Shown: piece by piece, positions 1-10,400 of the stretch
Layout of the letters: every line of letters begins with the position of its first letter
How positions within the stretch are numbered: the stretch's first letter is position 1
Source: Treponema sp.
Lineage (GTDB): Bacteria > Spirochaetota > Spirochaetia > Treponematales > Breznakiellaceae
DNA: 16,948 nucleotides
Assembly (NCBI GenBank): GCA_031280065.1
Contig: JAITHH010000112.1
Coordinates: 1-16,948 of the forward strand
Direction of reading: 5' to 3'
The notes under the pieces: model-generated
Told to the model about the DNA's origin: nothing
The model's input: only the letters and a program-made list of their open reading frames with translations
Database searches by the model: none
Made by a program: the position numbers and the translations under genes

Positions 1-1
1 G

Positions 2-1414
2 GTCCTGCTTTTCGCGGGCATGGGGCTTTGGGCCGGGGAACCCCCTTTCAGCCTTTCCGCAATGGGCGGCTTTCCCCTGGAAGGGACGGTCAGCGAACTC
101 AAGGCGCTGCACGATATTCACGGCGGGGTGTTTGTCATCTTTATCGCTGATGGACGGCTGGGGATATATCACGGCGATAAACAGGGGAACTTCGAGCCCT
201 ATCAGGCGGAAGGCTTGGAGGAAGAGGAGCTTGGGGAAGTCCGCCTGCTGCGCCTGCTTGACCGGGGCCCCCGGCATTTCGCCGCCTTCATCAGCCGCAC
301 AGGAGGCGCGGAGACCGTATATCTCCTCAGTCTGGATCACCAGGGGGGATTACGCGCATACCCGGCGAGGGAAACCCGAAGCGCGGAGCGGATCGCCGAT
401 TATGCCCTCGCCTATGGAGCGGAGGGGGCGGCGCTTTACCTGCTGTCGGGCGGGGTTTTGAGCGGTATTACCGGCATAAACGGGCCCTGGGAACTTCCGG
501 TCAAACGGCGGGTAAGCGGAGAAGGAGAGCGGGTAGCGGCGTTCGGGTTCAGCGAAAACTTGAGCGGTAAATTCGGCTGCGGCTGGTATCGCGCCGCTGG
601 AAGAGAAGGCCCGGAATGGTCCCTGTTTTCCAGCGCAAACCACGCCTTGTTTTACCGTAAGAAGCTGGGAATCTATGGCCCGGATGCCCGGATCGGCATT
701 ACAGCCGCGGCGGATCGTATCGTGTTCACGGTTATCGACGGCAAAAAGGCCGCTGTTTTTGAGGGATCGGCGGAAGGGTTTACCGCCGCGGCTGCTTTCG
801 AGGCTCCCGTTCCGGTCAGCGGGTACTATGCGGCGGAGAATAACGGCGGGCTTGGCATCCTGACCGGCGGGGAGCGCGGCGGCGCGGTGTACGGCGTGTC
901 CGGCGGAACCTCAGCGGCCCCCCGGTTTCAGCGATATTTCACCGTCCCTGACGGTTTGCCGGTTGAACTGGCCGATGTCAGCATAAATGCTGTCAGTATA
1001 AATACTGTAAGCAGAGATACTGATGGCAGCGGCGGGCGGGAATTCGCGGCGCTGTACCAAAAGGAGGGGCGCTGGCGCTCCGTCCTCCTGGACGCTGATC
1101 GCGGCGCGGGAGAAGAGACGATCCTGCCGGGAATTGCGGAAGGGGCGGTAAAACTGCCCGGCAGAGGCGGGGCGGACCGGCAGGGCCGTCTGCTCTATTT
1201 TATCAGCGTCCCGGAAAACGCGGGGCAGGCGGAATTCATCATGCTGAATTTCGAGCGGGATCGCTGGGGGGCGGCGCAGCGGCTCACCCTTCCCGGCGGG
1301 ACCGGGAAACCGGATATTTCCGCCTGGACGCAGAAGATCAACGGCCTGCTGTTTCTTGCGCTGCATGACGGACGCCGTGTCCTGGTGTGCCGCATGGAAG
1401 GGGGCGCGGTATGA
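2..1414 (+). CDS. Secreted propeller-like protein, 5' end outside the window (partial)
   Basis: The frame is open from the left edge, and the residues before the first ATG (position 20) read VLLFAGMGLWA. That is the hydrophobic core of a signal peptide ending in a plausible signal peptidase I site (LWA, then GEPPF). ATG 20 lacks a ribosome site and would cut the signal in half, so the true start is probably upstream. The mature part, about 450 residues, has roughly nine repeated strand-rich stretches of the type 'hydrophobic strand, turn with Gly/Asp, second strand' (for example VFVIFIADGRLGIY, RIVFTVIDGKKAAVF, EFAALYQKEGRWRSVLL). This suggests a beta-propeller. One turn, DTDGSGGREFA, resembles the calcium loop of FG-GAP/VCBS propellers. 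No catalytic residues were recognised. Its TGA overlaps the ATG of the giant gene downstream, which implies one operon and possibly a shared function at the cell envelope. The exact family is unknown; export is fairly sure, the propeller fold is inference. Confidence 0.85.
   Translation, partial: VLLFAGMGLWAGEPPFSLSAMGGFPLEGTVSELKALHDIHGGVFVIFIADGRLGIYHGDKQGNFEPYQAEGLEEEELGEVRLLRLLDRGPRHFAAFISRTGGAETVYLLSLDHQGGLRAYPARETRSAERIADYALAYGAEGAALYLLSGGVLSGITGINGPWELPVKRRVSGEGERVAAFGFSENLSGKFGCGWYRAAGREGPEWSLFSSANHALFYRKKLGIYGPDARIGITAAADRIVFTVIDGKKAAVFEGSAEGFTAAAAFEAPVPVSGYYAAENNGGLGILTGGERGGAVYGVSGGTSAAPRFQRYFTVPDGLPVELADVSINAVSINTVSRDTDGSGGREFAALYQKEGRWRSVLLDADRGAGEETILPGIAEGAVKLPGRGGADRQGRLLYFISVPENAGQAEFIMLNFERDRWGAAQRLTLPGGTGKPDISAWTQKINGLLFLALHDGRRVLVCRMEGGAV
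977..1021 (+). repeat. Three tandem 15-bp units inside the propeller gene
   Basis: Three consecutive 15-bp units read gtcagcataaatgct, gtcagtataaatact and gtaagcagagatact. They encode VSINA, VSINT and VSRDT. The stretch is clearly richer in A and T than the surrounding gene. It sits between ELAD and DTDGSGGREFAALY, where a propeller blade would normally run straight from strand into calcium-type loop. The unit length is a multiple of three, so gain or loss of copies would not break the frame. Confidence 0.8.
1396..1403 (+). promoter_or_regulatory. Ribosome binding site of the giant gene
   Basis: The purine tract GGAAGGGG lies about seven bases before ATG 1411, at normal Shine-Dalgarno spacing. 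It decides the start. The in-frame GTG at 1387 lies upstream of this tract and would add eight arginine/histidine/glycine-type residues before a normal signal peptide. The tract is inside the end of the upstream gene, and the ATGA overlap (1411-1414) suggests the two genes are translationally coupled. Confidence 0.75.
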
Positions 1415-4400
1415 AAACTGCGCGCATATTGCTGATGACCGTATTACTGTCGGCCTGTCTTAGACTGGCGCCTCTGGCGGCGGAGCGCTTTGAAATCTAC
1501 AATAAAATGCTGATAGACCAAAATGTCATCCTCTCATTGGAAAACATTGAAAGTGTTTATCAGAACGGGGACGATTGGTACTACCGGGGGAACAGCGCGG
1601 TCCTCAAGTACACCGTCGTCGAGTATCGCACTATAAACCAGGAGGCTGCGTATAGTTTCAGCTTAGATATGACGGTTTTTAGCGGGAGCATGGGGCGGGA
1701 CAGTTTTGCGGTATTAACCCCGCCGTCGGGTGAACTCGCCATATCCGGCTTTGCCTATATCAATATAAGCGCGGGGTACATTGCCAACAGGCGCAATACG
1801 GAATATATGATCGATAATATCTGCCTCCGTCCCGATACCCTCCCGCCGGTTATCAGCCTGGATCGCCCCGATATAGTTGTATCAAACAGCGATGTTACCC
1901 TCACCGCGTCTGTGTCGGACAGTGAGTCAGGAGCTGCCCCCGGTATGACCAGCTATGTAATCAACTCCGGGAACCCGGTAACCGGTACGCAGGCCCGTAT
2001 CACCAGCGAAGGCAGTCACACGGTTACGTTCTCCGCGTTTGACCGGGTGGGGAGAAGAACCGACAAAACGGCGCGTGTACTCATCGACAAAACCCCGCCG
2101 ATCATCGAGGGTTTGAGCGCGCCCGGCTCGTGGACGGCGCCTGGATACCAGTTCAGCGGCGTGCGGCTCCAGGACCCGCCAAGTCCCGCTGTGTCGGGCC
2201 TCAAGCGGAACAGCCTCCGGGCCGTTCTCCAGGGAAACAGTCCCGCAGGCATAAGCCTTTCCTATAATGCCGCCACGGGGATGCTTGACCCGTTTACCGT
2301 ACCCGGCCTGGGCAGCGGGACGCATACCCTTACCTTATTAATAGAAGATACCGCAGGGAATACCGGCCAGGCTTCCGTGTCCTTCAATGTGGACGGCACG
2401 GCGCCCCAGTTCAGCGCGGCGGTGAACGGCGTGGTTAAGAAACAGGGCCAGGGCCGCCGCATCCCCCTGCGTATCGGCGATATACAGGAAGCGCACAGCG
2501 GCCTGAACAGCCGGGCGTGGAAGTACCGCATTGACGGCGGGGCCTGGACCAGCTTCTCCCCCGCAGCCGCCGGGACATACCTCAGCGCTGAACTTGATGT
2601 TGGCCCCTTAGCCGGGGGAATCCGCCGGCTTGATATAAGCGGCGCGGACAATTGCGGGAATGCATCTACTGTGGAGACCTCCTTTACCGTTGACGATACC
2701 CCGCCCCGCATCACCCATCACGGCGCATTTGGCGCGTCGATTGACGGCGCGGCGTGGACAAACCAGAGCGCCCTCCCCGTTGCGGCCGCGGACAGTGAGA
2801 GCGGTCTTGCGTCCTTAAACGCGGAGATTAAGCGCCGGAATCTCCAGGGCCAGTGGGTACCCAGCGCGGACGCCGCCTTGAACGCCGGGCAGCTTTCCTT
2901 TACGCCCGGTACGGCGGACGGAATCTTCCAGGTGCATCTTACCGCTGAAGACCATGCGGGGAACAGCGGCGCCCTCGTCTTGTATGCGCGTATCGACCGG
3001 ACCCCCCCAAGCCTGACGCTCCCTTCCGGCGTCAGCGGCGGCGCGGGGGTCAGCGCCCAGGCCGAGGACGCGGCAAGCGGCATTGACGCGGCCTCCTGGG
3101 AATGGCAGGACGGGAGCGGGGTCTGGAGGCCGGGCAGAACCGCCACGCTGGGAGAAGGCCGCGCCCGCCCGTTCCGGTTCCGGGTGAAGGATCAGGCGGG
3201 GAACAGCGCGGAGCGCGGCGGATCAATCACCGTTGACCTTACGCCCCCGCAGGCTGCCGCCTCGGTTCCCGCGATTGCCGCCGGGAACACCCTGGCCTTG
3301 CGGGACATTAACGCCCAAGACGCCCTTACGGGGATCGCCTCGGCCTGGTATCAGGTGGACGGCGGGACCCGGCAAACGATAGACGGCTGGCCCCGCACCG
3401 CGTATACCGTGCCGCTGGAATCATATTCGGAGGGAATGCACCGGATCACGCTGGGCGCATCGGACGGCGCCGGGCACACGGGCATGAGCGGGGAGTATGC
3501 GTTCATCATCGACCGGAGTCCGCCGGAAGTGAGCGGTCTGGTAATCCGGGATGTCAACGCCCCGGAAAAAGTTTTGGGCCTCCTGGATTTTACCGCATCA
3601 GAGGAGGCCCTCGTCAGGGCCCAGGGAACCGACTGCTACCGGGATCGCGGGGAGCGGCTCGCCGGGACGGTCAGCGTCTGGTATTGGGACATTCAGCGGG
3701 ACCAGAACGCCCCCGCCGTATTCTCCCCGGAACGCTCATCGGCGCAGCCGGAATTCACCGTGAGCGGATTGGCCCACGGGGGCAATTACCTGTATATCGC
3801 CGCCCAAGACGCCGCGGGGAACCGGAGCGCCGCCGTACGGCAGATCGTCAACCGGGACGCGGCCATACCCGGCGCTCCCGGCGTCAAAAGTCCCACACAC
3901 CGGGAAGCCCGCCGCGCAGAACACGCGGGGTTTCTCTCGACGGCTGAATTTCAATTCATTGCGGCCTCCGGGATGCTTTCAGGCACGGACGCATACCGCT
4001 GGGAACTGGAAACGCTGGAGATCGTCAGCGGGATCAGCGGTACGGCCCAGCCGGTTGCGGCGGGAACGATTGACGCCCTGGATGAGACGGGCACAGGCCG
4101 GCTGTCCCTCCCCCTTGCGGACAACGGCGAAAACGAGTTCTACCGCCTGTCCGTGCGGTGCATCGGCGGGAACGGCGCGGAGGGAATTCCGGCGGCCTAT
4201 CAGTTCCGGGTTGACAGCGCCGCGCCCAGCGAAGTGCGGATCGGGGTCTTCCCCCAAGTAGATGAGGAGCGCTGGTATCACCAGCAGGAGGCGCTTGCGG
4301 TGTGGAACCAGCCCGCCGACATGACCGGCGTCGCCGAATACCGCTATTGGATAAGCGCCGGTGAGTCCTGGACGCCCCCAACGGAGGAGGAACTGGCGGG

Positions 4401-7400
4401 CTATGACTTGAGCGCATGGGGCGTAACACGGGAGAACGAACTGCTGATTGACGTGCAGTCCGCTTTAGGCGGCGCGTCCTCCGGCAAACTGCGGATCGGC
4501 GTATGCGCGGAGGACTACGCGGGGAACCGCAAGCTCGGCCTGGCAAGCCTGCAATGCGACTTCCGGTCCCCGGTCTTTGAGCCCGGAGCAGGATCGCCGC
4601 CCGGCGCAAACGCGCCGCAGGGCGTGTTCACGCCGGTGGTTACGGATGCGGCTGCGGCCTTCGGCAAGGCCAAGCGTATCGTCTGGGGCAGACTTGCGGA
4701 CGGCGAATCCGGGGCTGACGCGATCACCCTGATCGTTGCGGGCGCGGGGAGCAGCCGTACCTTCACCCTGCCTCCGGGAGCGGAAGAATACACCGTAGAC
4801 CGCCTGGAAGACGATGCGTTCTATACGATCTTCGTCCAGGGCTTTGACCGGGCAGGGAACCGGGCTGAAGGGTATACGGCCTGCGTTACCGGAAACGGGA
4901 TCACGCCGCCGCGTTTTGCCCTGCCCTACCGTGAGCCGATCCAGGGTTTTGAGCTTTCAGGACAGCGGATCGTGGACAGCGGCTCTTCGGCGTGTACGTT
5001 TGAGGGGCTTGTACTGGAAATACCCGCCGCCATGGCCGTCTTCCGCATCCAGAGTCAGCATGGACAGCAGCCTGTGCGTGAGGCGCTTCGCTTCCTGCCC
5101 CTGGAAGCGCTTGAAATCAGCGGGGGCCTCCCCCTGCGCGGCAGAGGGCCCGCAGGTCTCTACGAGGTTTCCGCGGACGGGTTTTCGATCACGGGAACCG
5201 CATTCTCCTTTGACCGGGAGTACGGCCTGGCCCTGGAAGGCGGCGCGTACACCCGCCCTGTGCTCACCGGCGGTATACGGGATTCCCGGCAAGCGGCCTT
5301 GGGAACCGTACGGCTGGGCCGGCCTCCGGTGATCCGGTTCTCAAGCGGTCCCGGACAACTGGGCGGCCCGGCGGGTATTGCAACCTGGGATGAGGCGCTT
5401 CCGGCGTTTTCCCTCCGCCAGGTTGAAACGGTCTCGCTGTACGCCGGACAAGAACGGTTTGACGGGCCCGGCATCGCCCTTGAGAGCGGCGTGATCGGGT
5501 CTGGTATTACGCTCCGCCCCGGCGAAGGCGAAGGGGCGCTGAGGATTGCGGAAAGCCGGGTTTCCGCTGAAAGCCTTGACCTCCGGGGCGTCCTGGTCAT
5601 TGCCGGCGACCGTCCGGCCCGGCTTACCATGGCGGGCGTTGAGTACCGGGTAAAACAGGCCGGTGTCCGGGGCCGTTACCTCGACATATACGAGGCCGCG
5701 CTCCTCCTCCCTCCCGGCTGTGAACCGCAGACCGTAAGCCTGGGGAATTTTTCTATCGCAATTTCAAGCGGCATGGTAACAAACGGCCCTGACTTTTATG
5801 CCGCATCCCTGGTCATTCAGCGCCCCGGCGGGGGAACCTTTGCAATAGACCGGTTGGAATTCGCCCCGGACGGCAGCCTCTATGCGTCGGGGGGCATTAC
5901 CTCCGAAGTATATGGAACGATGCGGGCGCACAAGCTGCTGCTCACCAACGCCGGAGCCGATTGGGAGCGGGGCGCGGAAATCGACGGGTTCTCCGCGCTG
6001 GTCCACGGCTTCCCGGTCAGCGCCCGGAACGCCCGTTTTACCAGCCAGGGAATCCTCATTGAGCAGGGCTGGATCGAACTGCGCGGGGGCCGCCGCGAAC
6101 TTTCCGGGCTGGGCCTTGCGGCCAACGCGCTGAACCAGGTGTACCGGGATGGGACCATCCTCGATTCGTATACCGTTCAGAGCGGCTACGGCGATCCTTT
6201 AGCGGTGGCCGGCGGCGGCGTTACCGCCGAGGGGGTATTCGGCGTGATGACTGTCCCCCTGGGCAGGCTCCTGCAAGCCCAATCCTCTGGGCAAAGCTGG
6301 GAATTCACCGTCCGCTTTGAACCTGACGGGACCATGCGGGGCCGCCTCCCGTCCGCCGGGGGAATCGCCATCGGGGGCCATATTTTTGAGGCGGAGGGGA
6401 TCGAGTTCCTGGGAAACCGTATCGCCATAGATCGCCTTAAGGCCCCGGGGATCCCCGGACTTTCCGGCCAGGCGGTGTTTGAAGGCTTTTCGTTTAACGC
6501 CGCTGATCTGCTCACCGCGGGCGCGACCGCCGCGTCCCATACCCTTGCCCTTGACGGCTGGAATATTGCCTACCCTACCCTGCGTCTTTCGGACGCGGGG
6601 ATCGGCGGCTTAGGCGGCCTGGTCTTGCCGGAAACTTTGGGGGGAGGTTTACTCGAATTCGCGGACAGCATCATTGGAAGCGGCGGGGACTTCATCAGCG
6701 GTATCGCGGATAACCTGCATAACGCGGAGATTCACGGGCTTGCGGCGCGGCTTGAGAACGCCGCGCTCCAAGCGGTGTCCGGCGTGTATACGCTGGTCTG
6801 TGAAAACCCGCTGATTTCACTGCGGGACATAGGCGGGCCGGACCTCCGTTTTGGCGAAACCGTTTTTAACGCCCTTGGAAGCGTCCTGCGGGGAGCGCCG
6901 GGTACGGAAGGGGGCGGCTTTGTATCGGCCAATGGCTGCCGCGTGGACAGCGCGGGCGGTTTTATCGGGTCTGAGGGCGTCATCCTTGCCGGGAAGCTGG
7001 GCGCCCAATGGTGGGACGCGGCGGAAAGTATTCCCATACCGGAGGGCATACGCCTCTTGGCGGGCGGCCTTGTTACCGGGGCCGCGGCGAATGGAACGGC
7101 GCGGTTTCCGTTCCAGGGCTGGAACCTGGACGGCGCGGGCATTGAGTTCGGCCTGGACGGTATCACACTCTCGTCAAACCAAATAACGTACCGGGGAATC
7201 ACGATTGATCTGGGCGAGGCGTTCTTTGACGCCCAGGGCCGCATAAACGCCGTGTTCAGACAGACCCAGGCCCTGGAATTGCCCCTGGTGAACGGCATGA
7301 GGGCGCTGCTGCAAGAGACGAGCATTGGCGCCCAGGGACTGGAAGCAGCGGTAACCATTTTCTTCCCGGAGGGCTTCGGGGCGAATAGCCTGCGCTTCGA

Positions 7401-10400
7401 GAAGATACGGCTTTTGCCTGACGGCTCATTCGAGACAAGGGCGGAAGCGGACCGGTTCAACTTCAGCCTGGGCGGGTTTGACTTCGCGTTTGAGAACATC
7501 AGCCTGGACGGGTTCGGGCTGTATATCCGGCAGGCGGAACTCACCATGCCTGAGTCTTTGGAACACAAACGGCTGTATGTCCGGGGCGTCCGGCTTTCGG
7601 CAAACGGCATCAGTCACGAGGATGACAACATCGAGCCTTTCATGCTCTGGGGCATGGAATTCCTGTTAAACGCCTTTTCTTTACAGGGCGGGCTCCTGCA
7701 ATTCTACGGCGATATAAAGCTCCCCGCGGCAATGCCGGGGGTACTGTCCGGGCGGAGGCTGGCCATCCGGGAATTGAGCGCGGCCATCACCGGGGAGATA
7801 CGGGCCTTTGACGCACGGCTTGAGGGCGGCTTTGAAGTTCCCTTCCTCGATTCCTGGAAGCTCCGTTCGAGTTCCCTGCGGATCAGCCATGAGCAGGGCC
7901 GTCCCCGGATCAGGCTCTCCAGCGCCGAACTGTTTTTCCCCGCCGGGTATATCGCGGACGCCATTGCCGTTGAACACCTCATGTTTGACCCCCTGGCAGG
8001 CGCGTTTGATTTCGAGTCCCTGACGGCCAGCATGAACATAGCAATGAACTGCGGGGGCCTCGAATTTACCCTTTCCACGATACGGATACAGCAGGATTTA
8101 ACCGTTGGGTTCAGCGGCAGCGCCCGCTTCCCGTCCAGCGGAGTACCGGGGTTTATCGCGGGGAAGACCATCACGGTTGATGCCCTGGAAATCAAGCGGA
8201 ACGGCGCGCTTGGCAAGGTAAACGCTTCGCTTGACGGCATCGAAGGATCGCTCTTGCCGGGCTTGGAGGGCCTTCTGCTGAAGAACGGCAGGCTCTCCCT
8301 GATCAAGGAGGCTGACCGGGCGCTGCTCGTGTCCGTGCGGGGAGACATCGCGCTGACCGCCGCCATGCCGGGCCCCTTGGCGGGGACGGTGCTGACCATC
8401 GAATCCTTTACGATTGATCCCAGTGTCCCCGCGGTTACCGAATTCAAGGCGTCGGCGTTTGTGCCGTCCATGCGTTTGTTTGAAAACCAGTTCCGCAATC
8501 TTTCTGTGGGGCTTGGCTGGGATGCGGTTATGCAGACAGGGCTGCTGTCGCTGCCCGGCACAATGATCCTCCCTGACAGTTTTCCTGATTTTCTGGCGGG
8601 ACGGACAGCCCAGATCAGCAGCTTTACTATCGGCCTTGACGGGCTGATCCGATCCTTCGGCGCATCGTATACATCGGAAGCGGGACAGGTTTTTACGCTC
8701 GTTGACGCGGTGCGGGTAAGCGATGTGCAGGTATCGGTCGCGCTGCCCAATGGACTTGGCGGCGGGCAATTCAGCTTTGACGCGGCGGGTACGGTGATTC
8801 TCGACCCCGGACATTTCCCGGAGGGGATAGGCGGCCTTAAAACGGCGGTACGGATGAGTTTCGATACCCTGTCGGGCTTGAAGACCGTTTCCGCCTCGCT
8901 TGCCGTGCCGGACCAACTGCTGTTCGGCTCTGTGAAGATGTCGGGAGTCAGCCTGCGCGTCTTGAAGGAGGAGCGATCCCCCTTGACGCTTTCCCTTGCG
9001 GGGAATTTGGCCCTGCCATCCCGCTTCCCCGGCGGCCTTAAAGACATGACCGTCCATATCCGGCGTTTTACGATGAACGCAAACGGGGAGATCACCGATC
9101 TGGATGCGGAGGCCGGGAACATCGATACCCGCATATTCAGCTTTGCCGAATTGCGGAACGGCTCGCTGCGCCTGCGGACCGGCGCGCGGAATGAACTCAT
9201 CGCCGGTGTGCAAGGGACGATCCGGCTTACCGCGCCGGGTCTGCCCAGCCAGATCACCTCGCGGACATTCACCATAGACAAGCTGGAACTGTCTACCCGT
9301 GACGGCATCAAGGCGTTTGAAGCGGGCGTGGACGGGGACCTGAGTTTCACGATCCTTGGGGGGCTGCGGGTCAAGCTGAACCGGTTCTCCTTAAGTGAAT
9401 CCCGTCTGCTGCTCGATGCGGGGGTAACGCTTCCGGCAAATTACCTTCCGGGGCTGGCGGGCGCTCAAATCGATCTGGAGACCTTCAAACTGGGCTGGGA
9501 CGGGAAGATTATAGAAATCCGGGGAGGGCTCGGCGCTCTGGATATTGCGGTGGCCGGGTTTAGCGGCAGGATCGACGGGCTGTACTTTGAACAGGACGCG
9601 GGGGGGCAGTACCGGGTCAGTCTGCGCTCCTGCCGTATACGCTTTCCTCAGAGCTTCGGCTCCCTGGGCGGGCAGTACGCGGCTATCAAGAACGCCTACT
9701 TTAACCCGGCAAACGGCGTTTTTATGGGAGACATCGAAGCGCCGAAACTCAGCGCGGTAATCGCCGGGTTTACCCTGGACCTCCTGGAACCGGCTATTGA
9801 GTTTACCAAGCAGCGGATCGCCTTTGCCCAGGTACGGCTCAATGCGCCTGACTTCATGGGCGCGGGCGCGGTGTCCGTGAAGGGGCTCAAGATCGCGCCG
9901 GGCGGAATCGAGCTTTCAGGGGGCGGCATAAAACTGCCGGACTTCACCCTCGGCGTACTCTTGTTCACCAATGTGGAGATCGAGTTTGCTATAAACCCAG
10001 GCGGTTCCTCCATGTTCGCGGGGCGGGGATCGGTATTCATTCCCAGCGCGGGGAACATCAGCGCGGCCTTGTCCTTTGTTGACCGTTCCAGCGTCTACCC
10101 GCTGGGGCTCAAGCAGGCGGAATTTTCCTATACCCTGGCAGCAGGCGGCATCCCCCTGGGAAACACGGGCCTGTATATCAACGGCATTACCGGGGGCCTC
10201 AGCTACGGGCCGCCGTCCGAATTACCCGGTAAAGTACAGGGCTTGTTCGGGTCTCAGGGGCCCCGGATCAGGCTCGGCGTTTCGGTGGGCGACGCATTCG
10301 GCGGCAGGTTCATCAGCATGAAGCCCGTTACCTGGATCGACATCAACAACGCGGCATGGGCCTTCCAGGGGAGCGCCGTTGTGCTGGGCGGTTCCCTGAA

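Noticed and set aside
1387..1410. GTG start eight codons upstream for the giant gene
   Set aside because: The ribosome site lies downstream of it, and the extra Arg/Gly/His residues would precede an already complete signal peptide.
2083..3840. Regularly spaced GCGGGGAAC-like DNA words as a direct-repeat or CRISPR-like array
   Set aside because: They encode the conserved AGN motif of Ig-like modules and the intervening DNA is coding and of protein-module length.
6732..7610. Minus-strand open frame of 292 codons
   Set aside because: Its low-complexity Ser/Pro/Arg-rich translation is the antisense of the repeat-rich coding region.
7704..9374. Long minus-strand open frame (556 codons) opposite the repeat array
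   Set aside because: It lies entirely antisense to the giant gene, its translation is rich in Arg/Ser/Pro with no domain pattern, and long antisense frames are expected in GC-rich genes with this codon bias.
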